Below are positions 1-9,058 of a DNA stretch of 64,000 nucleotides, piece by piece. The DNA is taken from the NCBI GenBank assembly GCA_025504975.1, contig JANUWI010000004.1:744001-808000 (forward strand). The letters are read 5' to 3'. A model generated the notes under the pieces. It had not been told where the DNA came from and ran no database searches. It saw only the letters and a program-made list of their open reading frames with translations. Position numbers and translations under genes: made by a program. The stretch is from Plenodomus lindquistii. Taxonomy: Eukaryota > Ascomycota > Dothideomycetes > Pleosporales > Leptosphaeriaceae. Every line of letters begins with the position of its first letter. Position 1 is the stretch's first letter.

Positions 1-1468
1 GCTCAATCTCACGTCCTTGATCATTCTTGTCTTCTGCTTTGTAATCATCGCGCATCTCCTTTTCCTCCCGTTTGCGCATCTCCTCCTCCTGCGTCTTCTC
101 GTATTCAGGCTTGGTGGAGGTCATGAGCTGCGAAACCTGTCGCTCTAGGTTCCTTCTCCGTGTTTGGGATGGCGACTCATCTCTCATCTCGAGGTCGGTA
201 CCTTCAGCATCCGAGGTGCCTTCTGAGCTGTCTGGCTTGCCGTTGTCAGAGCCATAAGCCAAGGATGGTGTGACTGGTCGATCTGATTGCTTCGCAGTGT
301 CTTTGGACGCGTTTGGCTGCTTCGGCTTCGCCTTGGGATCAGTGTAGCCTCGTATGTATCTGTAGCCAGCATAGTGCGCGCCTCCTGCGAATCGTTCGTA
401 CAGTGTACTCCCCATACGCGTCCATGCGTCATCCGTAAGCAACCAAGCCGTCTTCTCATCCTGGTAGGTTACCGTAGAATTCATGTGCGCGCCGAACAGG
501 CGATATGTGCGTTGCGACTGTGCTGGTGCAGCCGAACTTGCTTGGGCTCCGTCTGTGGGCATGTCCGGGCCCGACTGTTGCATCGCTGCCTTCTTCAGGC
601 TGTCGTAGGAAGACTTGGGCGTGACGGGGTTCGAGGTGGAGTCTCTGTTCAGGCGACCAAGCTCTTTGCGATAGTCATCTCCCAGGCTAGGCCCTACAGA
701 CAAGGGCCGTCCACGGGGCTGGGAATCGGAGCGCTTCTCGTCTGGCTTTCCAAACCTCCACGGCTTGACCTTTAGAAATCCCTCCTCGAGTTGTGTTGCC
801 AGACTCTCATCGACAGCCTCTCCATCGGGCGTGAACCAGGTTCCTCGTTTGACGTCGTATACGGGTCCAAGCCAGTACGAGGGCGCGAGCTCGCGTGTCT
901 CAATGTCGACGTCGAAGAGATAGTCCTCGTTGACAGGCACCTTGATGCCTTTTTTCTTCTTGTCGGTCGGGGTGGTGGGGGTGCCCGCGCCCATCTGCAG
1001 CTCGGTGGCATCCTCGTCCTCGGCCTGCGTCTGGAAAGCTGCTTCGATGGCGCGTGAGTCGCTGGGACCAAAGGGAATCCACTTCTTCGGCTTGGGCAGG
1101 GGCTTGTCGGGAGCGATGGCCTGGGAGCTTAGAGGCTTCCGCTTGGGGAGCTACAGGCGCAGGCGCAGTTAGCAGCTGGGCAATGACTGCTATTGGCTAC
1201 TTACATCGATGGCATGATACCACCGTACTGCCAGTGGAGGGCAGTCCTTGGGATACCGCTTTGCGCTCAGCCTGTGCCTGCGATCGACGACATGGTCTGT
1301 TCCCTGCTGCGCTGCCAGCACCCGCTCGGCCTCCTTCTCCCTCTTCCTCTCATTGTCAATGTCCTCTTGTATGCTCTTGGGCGTCGGCGGGGGCTTTGGG
1401 GCGGCAGCGCGCGAAGCCCAGGGCGTCAGATTGGACAAGAAGCCCGGCCTGGAGTCGGGGGCTGCCAT
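1..1468 (-). CDS. DDHD-domain phospholipase, N-terminal part (3' end beyond window)
   Basis: Partial gene on the minus strand running off the left edge. Exon 1 is 1205-1468 (ATG at 1466-1468), the intron is 1151-1204 (54 nt, GTAAGT...TGTAG, phase 0), and exon 2 is 1150 to beyond base 1. The two exons join across RWYHAID|LPKRKP. Exon 2 has the family's conserved stretch KKWIPFGPSDSRAIE and the typical WLGPVYDVKRGTWF region. It then passes through a charged segment with NLERQVSQL and ends at DQGREIE, just before where fungal members carry the lipase HGIG motif. The family comprises intracellular phospholipases A1 acting on phosphatidic acid and related lipids (yeast Ddl1, animal DDHD proteins). 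The GxSxG nucleophile and DDHD domain lie outside the window, so catalytic integrity cannot be judged. Family assignment is from remembered motifs. Confidence 0.75.
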
Positions 1469-1988
1469 TCGGTCAACCTGCGGGGCGTCGCCGCCGGCCC
1501 GTAGTTTTTCCAGCCAGGACGGGGAAGAGTATCGCGAGACCCGTGGGGGGAGCCGTGGAAGATGCCTAGAGTGGCGGCAGGCGCGACGTGTTGACCTGGG
1601 AAGTAACGTGGTGGGCGGGTTTGGGGGGGGAATACACGCACTGGAGGCTGCAGAATCAGTTCGCAGACATGTGACGGAGGGCAGCAGGGATCAGGCACAG
1701 GCACAAGTCAGTGTCTTGCATGCGTGCATCCACTCAACTATCTAACTTGTCAACACCAATCCCGCCGCGGGGCCGCCCTAGTTCCATAGTGCAATGGTGC
1801 GCGGGGCAGCCCGGTGCCCATCCCAAGGGCCCGTCCTGTCGGAGGCACCCACCTCCACTACTGTCACACTGTCACCTCTTCGCTTCGTCTCCCTTCCAAA
1901 ACACCCGTGGGACCCCCTCACTTGCACTTGCACTTGCACTTGCACTGCCACTGCACGTGACTTGCGCAGTGTCCCCACTATCCATGCC
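1469..1988. other. Divergent intergenic region with CTTGCA hexamer repeat
   Basis: Intergenic stretch between two divergent genes. It holds four perfect tandem copies of CTTGCA (1921-1944) followed by degenerate copies, 45 bp upstream of the F-box-like start codon. No credible gene is seen here. Confidence 0.6.
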
Positions 1989-3214
1989 ATGACGTCCTGG
2001 AACACTCGCTCGTCCTCCATCCCTCGCCACTACCACCGCCTGGCCAAGCCCGAGCGCTTCACCGTCACCGATGCAGTCCATCTCAAGCTCAAGCTGCAGG
2101 CCGTCGATGCTGCTCTCTCAAAAGTAGACGACACGCAGCCTGAAACTGTCGACATCAAAGGCGCCATCGCCGCGTGCCGGTCGCGTCCATTTCACGAGAC
2201 CGTCTACGTGAATGGGTCAGAAGACTTCTATTTGCTTGTAAAGGCCATCTCTCGGCCAGACCTGATTCCACATGTCTACATGAATGCATTCTGCGCTGTG
2301 TCGCAAGGCAGACCATATCTCAACGAATACAAAGTCTCAGACTTTAGAAAGGGTGTGGATCCTACTTTTTCTGAAATACGTCCTCTGCTTGCTCAGATTG
2401 ACGCCGCGTGCGACACAAACCTGGAAGACGCCTTCAACAAACTCGAAGCAAAAGGCAAGCGCCGGTAATATTTGGACAACCCACACATTGCTAACAGCCC
2501 ACAGTCAAGCCGTTCAATTTCCTCCAATTACCTGCTGAGCTTCGTCTTCTGACGTATTCTTTCTTACTTCCTCGCGAAGCTCACCTGGCACTCATCTACC
2601 AGCCACATCGTGAACACAAGACACCACGCATTCGTCTTGATGTGCTAAGAACGAACAAGCAAGTTCACGATGAAGTCGTTGGGTACTTCTACGAAAAGCG
2701 TACTTTATTTCTTGTCGCTGCGCGAGACAAGGCAAGCCAATCCCTCAGCAACAACTACCTTTCGCGCTTCTACGACATGGTCGCTACCATGAACCCAAAA
2801 ACGCGCGAGCTATTTGAAAGGCTTGAAATACAAGTATCCTACTTGTCAGGGCAGACAATCACGCTGAAGCGCTACCCATCGATATCCTTTGTGGCTGACC
2901 CAATGCGGGATCTCTTTGCTCTACTGCCAAGAGTACAAACGCTAGTCATCGCCTTTGGACCAACGCCCTTCATCGCCGGTGAGAACTGGGGCATTATCCG
3001 GGAGAAGCTTGAAACGGTGTATTGGTTGATTGACTGTGTTCCCCCGGCAATCGATGTACGATGGGACCTCACCCGAGCTTTCACAAATCGGTTCAAGGTG
3101 GATGAAGGTCCGCTAAGACGTATTGTTGCCAAAAGGGGGACTGTGCATATGGGGGAGAGTGTAAGCTCGCAGCTTGCTTCTCGGCGGAAAAGCCTTTTAC
3201 CCGACCGGCCATAA
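1989..3214 (+). CDS. F-box-like protein of unknown function, GC-AG intron
   Basis: Exon 1 is 1989-2454 and exon 2 is 2505-3214, giving 391 residues. I chose the ATG at 1989 because upstream in-frame sequence translates the CTTGCA repeat. A 50-nt intron (2455-2504) is needed to keep frame. Its only workable donor is GCAAGC after AAAG; it has a GCTAAC branch site and a CACAG acceptor. The nearby GT at 2465 gives a stop soon after joining. Just after the junction comes FNFLQLPAELRLLTYSFLLP, resembling the short F-box-like motif that opens many fungal proteins (LPxELRLxIY). It is followed by RLDVLRTNKQVHDEV, also typical of that class. Such proteins may be SCF adaptors, but the residues ahead of the motif are unusual and no substrate domain is recognised. 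The F-box-like call is moderate; function is unknown. Confidence 0.6.
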
Positions 3215-5361
3215 TCGGTGGCTTTCTCACTACCGTTTCTTGCGCATCCCAAGACTACAACAAGCCCCGCGTACCTCACGGCTGAGGTCTGGGGCTCACT
3301 TGTAATCTGCTCCATTACGCGAAGGTCCCTACTCCACACGCTTATATCATTCCATCACCAATACTATGAACGACAAGACTCTCGACGGTGCGGTCAAGAG
3401 GGTGCTAAACCCTTGCGTGACAATCATAGGGGACATTGACCGCGGTGGAATTTAAGTGGGCGAGCGTGGTCAAGATTTGGAATGACAGTCAGACTCTAAT
3501 GCGTCAATCAGCCTACAAACCCGCAGATGACACTGCCGCCGTAAGCAAGAAGCCGCAAGAAATGATGAAACTGCAACTTGTGAAGCTCCGCGAGGAGCAA
3601 GAAGAAATCAATCATTCGAACCTGAAGAGACTCAAGAGGCACGCAAATGTCGAGTACAAGAGTAGATTCACACAGACTCTTTAATTTGTCCTACAGTACC
3701 AGGCCAACCAAACACCATGGATTGAGTTCGCTCAGCAGAATATCGACTCCTAGCCATGACCACCAACACACCAAAGGATTCAGGACGCATTTCATCCGGT
3801 CAAAACTCGAGTTCCAACAATAATCAAGACTCCCTTGAGGAACGGCGGCGTAATTGCATAGGGTCAGTGACTTGTGCGGCTTTTCCCATAGCATTATGGG
3901 GGGGCGAGTTGTGTGCGGCGGAGGCGGATGGCGGAGGGGCTAAAACGAGTTATTTGTTGAAGTTTACTGGGCTGTTTGTGGCAGACTGGTGGGGGCCCGC
4001 TGTCGTAGTCGTCATGATCTGATGGAGCCGGTATTCTTTTGAAGAGTCTAGTGATGATGCTGGTGCCGGGCTGCTTGTGCTTTTGGCTTTTTAGCGTGCA
4101 TGGCTGACACGGGAGTTTTGAGAGACAGCTCGAGGTTGGTTCGGCCTCTGGAGTCGAGTTGGGCAAGTCCTCCCAGCGACAAGTGCGCCTGTTGATTGAG
4201 GAGGGTAGTGCAGATTCGGTGGCGTGGGGGCTACTTTGACCAAGTGTATCTTCGGGCGCTGTTTCTTCGCGCATCATACCAGGCGCAACTCCATCTGTCC
4301 AACCACTTCCCGAGAATGTGGGAGTATATGCATATCCACTACCATTTATCCGCCTCTTGTTGTGGTTGCGCCGGTCCATCAGCGTTCGTGTCGCCGCAGG
4401 AAGAGCGCAGAGACCCGGCCATGGTGCACTTTCCGAGGGCGCTCGAGCATGGTGGCCAGCTGCGGGAGCATGACAATACTGCGTGTGCAATTGCAATGCA
4501 GAGACTAGTTTGTGCTCGGTACGCTGTTGATATAGCGGCAGATTCTCGGCACTCGAAGGCGGCAGAAACGTAGAGCATGATGCGAGAAGTTGGAGCGCGA
4601 TGAGTGTGACTAGTGGTGTGTCGAACATGTTCGGATCGAATTGGCAGGACGGCCCAACCGGATCGGTAATTCTGAGCTGCGAGTAAAGTTGAGTTGCGGT
4701 GGGGAGACTCTGGGTTCTTTTTCGTAAGGAATGGGTATGCTTTGTAGGTAGTGCCAAGGGCGGCATCTCACTGTGTGACGATCATTCTTCTTCGCAGTCC
4801 AAAAGTCGTCGTGTTGCTGGAATCGATACCAGTTTGCAATCTCGCACTTGATTGTGTCTTCGTTTTGCTGTGCGTAGGTTGTATTCGGTTCGTGCGTTTG
4901 GCTGGTGAGAGATGCATCGCGGCTTGCATCTGCGACGTGGTCGATGCGATCCAGGACCGGGAGTGGGCGTGTAGCATCAACAGCTTGCCGATTTGCCATA
5001 TTGATAGTTCGAGGTCTGCAGAGTGGTAGAATCATGCCAGAGTGAAGGGTCAGTCTCGAGAGTGCACCACGTGGGAGAATCGTGATGGTGTATGGATGTA
5101 TATGTGCTAGGTCGGATAGGTAAAGTGGTCTCATAGGGTGGGAGACGGGTGCCGCGGACATGTGAACCACGTATGCAGAAATCATGTAAAGGAAAGAAGG
5201 AAGGTAAAGGTTATTATCGCGCTGGGGTATCTGGCTCTTACTCCCTCACTCACACCCCATAGTAGCTGCCCCAACCATGGTGCTGCTTGCCAGAAACATG
5301 CTTCTCAGCGTCGTGAAATGACATCTTGACCCTATGTCCCACCCATTGTAGCATCGCTGGA
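3215..5361. other. Long intergenic stretch, no firm gene
   Basis: About 2.1 kb with only weak open frames. A plus-strand open stretch at 3436-3684 encodes a charged, coiled-coil-like peptide but lacks an ATG start; it may be a relic or an exon of an unrecognised gene. A 29-codon ATG ORF at 3366-3455 precedes it in another frame. The minus-strand 290-codon frame is listed separately. Confidence 0.4.
3894..4766 (-). CDS. Doubtful hypothetical ORF, possible signal-anchored protein
   Basis: An uninterrupted 290-codon minus-strand frame with ATG at 4766. A second ATG at 4628 would give a protein opening with a hydrophobic stretch (LVTLIALQLLASCSTFLPP) that resembles a signal peptide or anchor. 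Further on there is a basic patch (MDRRNHNKRR) followed by a Gly/Tyr/Thr-rich segment. No domain is recognised. Composition is mixed, with many Ser, Thr, Pro and Cys, and another minus-strand frame overlaps its upstream end (4610-5185). It may be a fast-evolving small membrane or secreted protein, or a chance ORF. Listed only because its length is somewhat above background. Confidence 0.25.
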   Translation of the reverse strand: MPPLALPTKHTHSLRKRTQSLPTATQLYSQLRITDPVGPSCQFDPNMFDTPLVTLIALQLLASCSTFLPPSSAENLPLYQQRTEHKLVSALQLHTQYCHAPAAGHHARAPSESAPWPGLCALPAATRTLMDRRNHNKRRINGSGYAYTPTFSGSGWTDGVAPGMMREETAPEDTLGQSSPHATESALPSSINRRTCRWEDLPNSTPEAEPTSSCLSKLPCQPCTLKSQKHKQPGTSIITRLFKRIPAPSDHDDYDSGPPPVCHKQPSKLQQITRFSPSAIRLRRTQLAPP

Positions 5362-6069
5362 TCAATCACGTACAGGCTCCGATACCAAACGTGTGCCATC
5401 AGACGTACTCAAAGTAGCCAAACGATTCTTATCTCCTCTTTTCTCTTTTGCCAGATTCAATTTTGCAAGAAAGCCTGTCGGAGCCGATTTCGCAGATTGA
5501 CTCGCAGGCTCCGTCGAGGTGGCTTGGGTAGTCGAGTCCTGAACGTCCTGTTCGTTGGTGGGCGAAGACGGCGTACCACCACCAACATCCTCGAAGAGAT
5601 CATCCCGCGGGCGCAGACGACCAGCCTTCGCAACCAATTTCGCAGAGCCAAGGGAAATGAGATCAACCGCCGGCAACGACCGCAACGGCTCACCAACACC
5701 CGTATCAGGCTTCACAAAAAACATGTCTGTGCCAATCGTTGCGGTCCAATGGCAGCTCAGTAACTGTCCATTATACATGACGAGTGGATTGGTGGTGTGC
5801 AAGCCAGTAATCTGGACCGTGCCCATACTCGTGTCTTCCTGACCTGCTGGGATTTCGATGCTGGTTTCAGCGGGCCCTTGACTCAAAGCAACGTTCAACG
5901 CGCGTAGCCTGCTCTTGAGTAGTGTCGGGTGGCCAAAGGAACCTTGCGATACCATAGGAACTTGTGCGCCGGGGACATTGGAGAGATCGAGTGGGATGTA
6001 GAAGTCTTCGGTTGAAGTCTCGTCGTACTCATACTCCCATTCGTCGTCGTTATCGTTTGGCTGAGTCAT
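5362..6069 (-). CDS. TFIIIC subunit with triple-barrel domain (tau55/Sfc7-like)
   Basis: Single-exon gene of 235 residues. The start is the ATG at 6069, giving an N-terminus MTQPNDNDDEWEYEYDET; the frame stays open upstream but without family resemblance. The acidic WEYEYDETSTEDFYIPLDL and later ITGLHTTNPLVMYNGQLLSC plus TATIGTDMFFV are the hallmarks of the TFIIIC subunit 6 (triple-barrel) family. These proteins pair with the B-box-binding module of TFIIIC, the factor that recruits RNA polymerase III to tRNA genes. The C-terminal third is Ser/Thr/Pro-rich and probably disordered. A tRNA-Tyr gene lies 256 bp upstream in divergent orientation, so this gene's promoter is next to a TFIIIC binding site. 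Confidence 0.82.
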   Translation of the reverse strand: MTQPNDNDDEWEYEYDETSTEDFYIPLDLSNVPGAQVPMVSQGSFGHPTLLKSRLRALNVALSQGPAETSIEIPAGQEDTSMGTVQITGLHTTNPLVMYNGQLLSCHWTATIGTDMFFVKPDTGVGEPLRSLPAVDLISLGSAKLVAKAGRLRPRDDLFEDVGGGTPSSPTNEQDVQDSTTQATSTEPASQSAKSAPTGFLAKLNLAKEKRGDKNRLATLSTSDGTRLVSEPVRD

Positions 6070-6332
6070 GTTATGTTGCGTTGGTAAGGTTGTGGGATTG
6101 CGAGAGCAAGGAAGCGAAGTAAGAGGGGAGCTAATGTGGGTGACAAGTGGGGGGAACTCGACTGCCAAGATGAGGGGTCGTTGAGATCGCACATGCAGGA
6201 AAATTTGTTGGAAGAAAAGTACTGAAAAGAGGCACGCCGGTCGGACCTCTAACTACTAATGATATTTACGATGTAAGTTTTGATTTTCTCATCGAAACAT
6301 CACAAGCGCAATCTCGGTTGCACAACTCCGCT

Positions 6333-6344
6333 TGGTGTAGTTGG
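6333..6344 (+). promoter_or_regulatory. tRNA A box (internal Pol III promoter)
   Basis: TGGTGTAGTTGG fits the A-box pattern TRGYNNARNNGG. It ends three bases before the D-loop insertion, so the box itself is uninterrupted. Confidence 0.8.
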
Positions 6345-6347
6345 TTT

Positions 6348-6400
6348 GTATGTTAACCCAAACACTTCCTCAACACAACCAATAACTAACAATTCCTCAG
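6348..6400 (+). other. Spliceosomal-type intron inside the tRNA-Tyr D loop
   Basis: A 53-nt insertion that opens with GTATGT, has AATAACTAAC (branch A about 11 nt before the end) and closes with CTCAG. These are the same signals and the same length as the protein-gene introns in this window. Its removal joins GGTTT to ATCAC and restores a normal D arm. It is not at the site used by the tRNA splicing endonuclease (37/38), which is separately occupied. Confidence 0.75.
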
Positions 6401-6442
6401 ATCACGTTCGACTGTAATAGCAATTGTTATCGAAAGGTCCCT

Positions 6443-6453
6443 AGTTCGATTCT
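6443..6453 (+). promoter_or_regulatory. tRNA B box (TFIIIC binding site)
   Basis: AGTTCGATTCT within the T arm matches the B-box consensus GGTTCGANTCC at nine of eleven positions. The A-to-B start spacing is 110 bp because of the two introns. Confidence 0.8.
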
Positions 6454-6471
6454 GGGAGCGGAGAAAGCCAT

Positions 6472-6477
6472 GTTTTT
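6472..6477 (+). terminator. Pol III terminator of tRNA-Tyr
   Basis: A run of six T eight bases after the tRNA 3' end, followed by a further T-rich stretch; the standard RNA polymerase III termination signal. Confidence 0.8.
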
Positions 6478-7240
6478 TATTTTTGATGCGTGCTAGGTCA
6501 GAGCTCCGTATTTATTGTGGCCCTATCTCCTAGTAACAGCAAATCGCTGAAGCCTATATAGCAGTAGAGAGACAATAGAGGCACTAAAAGTTATTATATT
6601 ATAATCTCTATTACTTTCAAAGAATCTAAGTAACGTCTAATTATCACTAGTAGTGCTATAGTCTATTATATTGGCTACAGTAAACAGTAAGTGTAAGTAA
6701 CTTTAGTGACGTAATAATTTCAAGCTCCTGTGTAGTTACCAAGAGCAGTGTCATTGAAAGTGTAGATAGAAGACGATTTTTTGCTCTACGGCTGCTACCT
6801 AACGCAAAGCAGCAACACCTGATTATAAAACTCAAGAACTTGGAAAGGACAATATTACATAAGTCTCCTAGGCTGTGACAGATTGTGAGAGATAGTTTAT
6901 CACAGTTCCGACTGTAGTTGCGATTCAAATGTTCGTGATGAATAGCATGCTGATGATAATGAATAAGTAGTGAGGGTATAAACCAAACCAAAGACCATTC
7001 CAGTCTAAACGCCCAAGATCCCATCTTGATTTAATTACTCCAAATCCAAGATTCCGTCATATCGTAAATCCATGCAAGCGTCCCATGCCTTATGCTAGTC
7101 GAGAGGAGAAATATTCTATGCCAAATGTAAAACGTCGTGTCGTGAACCATCATCCCTCTTTCTAATCTCTACACGATGAACCCGTCATCGTCGTCTACTA
7201 TCGTAACACTCCCCAGAACCGTCAGAAATAGACAAGACGT
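6478..7240. other. AT-rich intergenic stretch, possible old repeat remnant
   Basis: About 760 bp, markedly AT-rich between roughly 6,530 and 6,760. The one long frame on the minus strand (6656-7024) is compositionally AT-driven and resembles nothing. It could be a decayed transposon fragment; no terminal repeats are seen. Confidence 0.4.
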
Positions 7241-9058
7241 TTAAACTTCTCCTGCGACACTCCCCACACTCCCGCCCAAATCCCAAAAGTTGCCAGACAT
7301 GCCACTCCTCTTGCTCTTCTTAGTACTCTGACTCGCACAGCTGGAATTGCTCCTCAATTTCCTTTCCCTCGCACCGGCTTGACTCTGGGGCGAAAAATAC
7401 GCGCGATATGTCGTTGTGCCTTTTTGTTCCCTGGTATTTAGTCGTGACGATGATGTTGCAGAGGTTTGGTCAACGAGCGGATGGTGTTGTCGGATAATTG
7501 CTGCGCGGCGGGCGGATGTTGAGATATTACCATTTGCGCCAAAGGACACTGTTGAGGCTGTGGGTTGCGTCTGCGGTTGTCTCTGCGCCTGCGATGTCGA
7601 TGCTGGCAATCCCCCTCGATGATTGGTGAACCTCTTGACCAAGAAATTGAAAATCATCTTGACGTCTAATTCGCGTTCCCAGTACTCCCGTTCTCTTGCC
7701 AAGTCCTCTACTATATTCGTCGTTGTCGTGGCATCACCACCGACTGCAGCAGCACCAGCATCGTTTGTCTCGGGTTCTTCTTCGATGCCCCAAAGTGAGG
7801 CTTCACTGTACACCCGTGACTCCCGAAGCGGAAAAGTGGGTGCAAATTGTGCCGAGGCAGGGGAGGATGCGGAGTTACGGGCGCTAGTCGGCGGTATAGT
7901 GCCGCTGCTGTCTGTGACTGTACTCGAGGCCGCGATACTTTCCCGCAACCCAGCGTAGTCGAGGTTCGACATGTTATTCTGGTACGTGGAGAATGCGCCG
8001 GGGTGTTCAGAAAGTTGATGAACCAGCGTGCCTAATTCCTGCGCTACGCATTCGAGGAGTTTGGTCTGCCAGGATTCCGAGAGGGAGGATGTATCTATGC
8101 CAGCTTCTTGGAGAGCCTGGTTTGTTGAGAAGGGTGTTGTGCTGTGTTGTGAAGTCGAAGTCGAGGGTGATGAGAGGGCTTCTTCAGGTAGTGTCTCGCC
8201 GAAAATGACAGACAGTGTATCTTGGTCCAGGCCGATGAGGTCGCGGATGACTCTGCGCGTAATGCGCTGCCACAAGGACAGGGACTCTGTTCCTTCTTCT
8301 GAAGAATCGCTCTGTGTACTCGTTACAGAGGGAGCCGCCTTGGATGCCGTCGTCGCAGATTCTTGCACCGCACTCCCAACCTGACTCCTGGCCTGACTAA
8401 CAGTGCTCATGCGTCTCCGCCGCCTCGTCTCCTTCTCAATCTCCTCCAACAACGCCCTACTCTGTTCCAATCTCCACTTCTCGATCCTCTGCCGCCGATC
8501 CATGTCCGTGTTGGAATCCTTGTCTTCAAGCACACTAAGATGCCTCTGAACACTACTCCTCCGTCTCGCCGTCCGGCGTCGCGGGCGTTCAAACTGCCAC
8601 ATGTGCTCTTGCATGGTAGCATCGGGCTGGAACTCGCCGAGACCATCATGGGTCGGCAGCACCGTATCGCCACTTTCTTGTAACCTGGCGGCGGAGGCAC
8701 CACCAAACTCTGAGGGCTCATGGAAGGCGTGTAGGCCATCATCTAGACTATCCAGCTCCTCTTCTGTGCCGAGACAGGTGCCGGCGTCGTCATCCTGTTC
8801 TGAGCGGGCGGCTGTGTCGAGGGAGCCGAATTCGCTGAAGCGGGACAGGCCTGCTGTCCGTGGTGTTCGTTCACTCGAGGTTGTTTGTGTGCGGGCGGTG
8901 GTGGAGGGCGCGGTGGGCGAGAAGAGGACCCATTCTTCCGACTGGTCTAGTGGCCGCTTGAGGTGTTGCGAGCTAGTTGCGGCTTCGGGGGCGGGCTCGG
9001 GTGCATGGTACGAGACCTGGCGTGCGCTCTGGGGTCGGTGTTGTTGTATAAAGGCCAT
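7241..9058 (-). CDS. Large Ser-rich protein of unknown function
   Basis: Single-exon gene of 605 residues, ATG at 9058. No domain is recognised. Near the N-terminus is a short ordered-looking motif SEEWVLFSP (about residues 40-48). A basic helical segment of alternating Arg/Glu follows (about 185-220, RRQRIEKWRLEQSRALLEE). The best candidate for a folded core is SLWQRITRRVIRDLIGLDQD with VIFGETLPEEA (about 260-300), then ESWQTKLLECVAQELGTLVHQL (in two parts). A further helical patch is AREREYWERELDVKMIFNFL (about 455-475). The remainder is Ser/Thr/Gln/Pro-rich and probably disordered. The pattern suggests a nuclear or cytoplasmic scaffold, but that is inference. Length and consistent coding character make the gene itself likely. 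Confidence 0.75.
   Translation of the reverse strand: MAFIQQHRPQSARQVSYHAPEPAPEAATSSQHLKRPLDQSEEWVLFSPTAPSTTARTQTTSSERTPRTAGLSRFSEFGSLDTAARSEQDDDAGTCLGTEEELDSLDDGLHAFHEPSEFGGASAARLQESGDTVLPTHDGLGEFQPDATMQEHMWQFERPRRRTARRRSSVQRHLSVLEDKDSNTDMDRRQRIEKWRLEQSRALLEEIEKETRRRRRMSTVSQARSQVGSAVQESATTASKAAPSVTSTQSDSSEEGTESLSLWQRITRRVIRDLIGLDQDTLSVIFGETLPEEALSSPSTSTSQHSTTPFSTNQALQEAGIDTSSLSESWQTKLLECVAQELGTLVHQLSEHPGAFSTYQNNMSNLDYAGLRESIAASSTVTDSSGTIPPTSARNSASSPASAQFAPTFPLRESRVYSEASLWGIEEEPETNDAGAAAVGGDATTTTNIVEDLAREREYWERELDVKMIFNFLVKRFTNHRGGLPASTSQAQRQPQTQPTASTVSFGANGNISTSARRAAIIRQHHPLVDQTSATSSSRLNTREQKGTTTYRAYFSPQSQAGARERKLRSNSSCASQSTKKSKRSGMSGNFWDLGGSVGSVAGEV

Larger units (their letters stand above)
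6326..6464 (+). tRNA. tRNA-Tyr (GUA) with two introns
   Basis: A complete tRNA fold is visible. The acceptor stem pairs 6326-6332 with 6457-6463, seven perfect pairs, followed by discriminator A at 6464. The D stem is GTG 6335-6337 with CAC 6403-6405. The anticodon stem TTCGA 6407-6411 pairs with TCGAA 6430-6434. Anticodon GTA is at 6414-6416, the variable loop is five bases (6435-6439), and the T stem is 6440-6444 with 6452-6456 around TTCGATT. An 11-nt intron (6418-6428) sits at the canonical position after base 37, as is usual for tRNA-Tyr. A second insertion of 53 nt (6348-6400) interrupts the D loop. Removing both leaves 75 nt. Pol III signals are intact: A box, B box and a T6 terminator. 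Confidence 0.88.

Noticed and set aside
6656..7024. 122-codon minus-strand ORF beside the tRNA
   Set aside because: AT-rich, compositionally driven translation with no family resemblance and no support for a gene.
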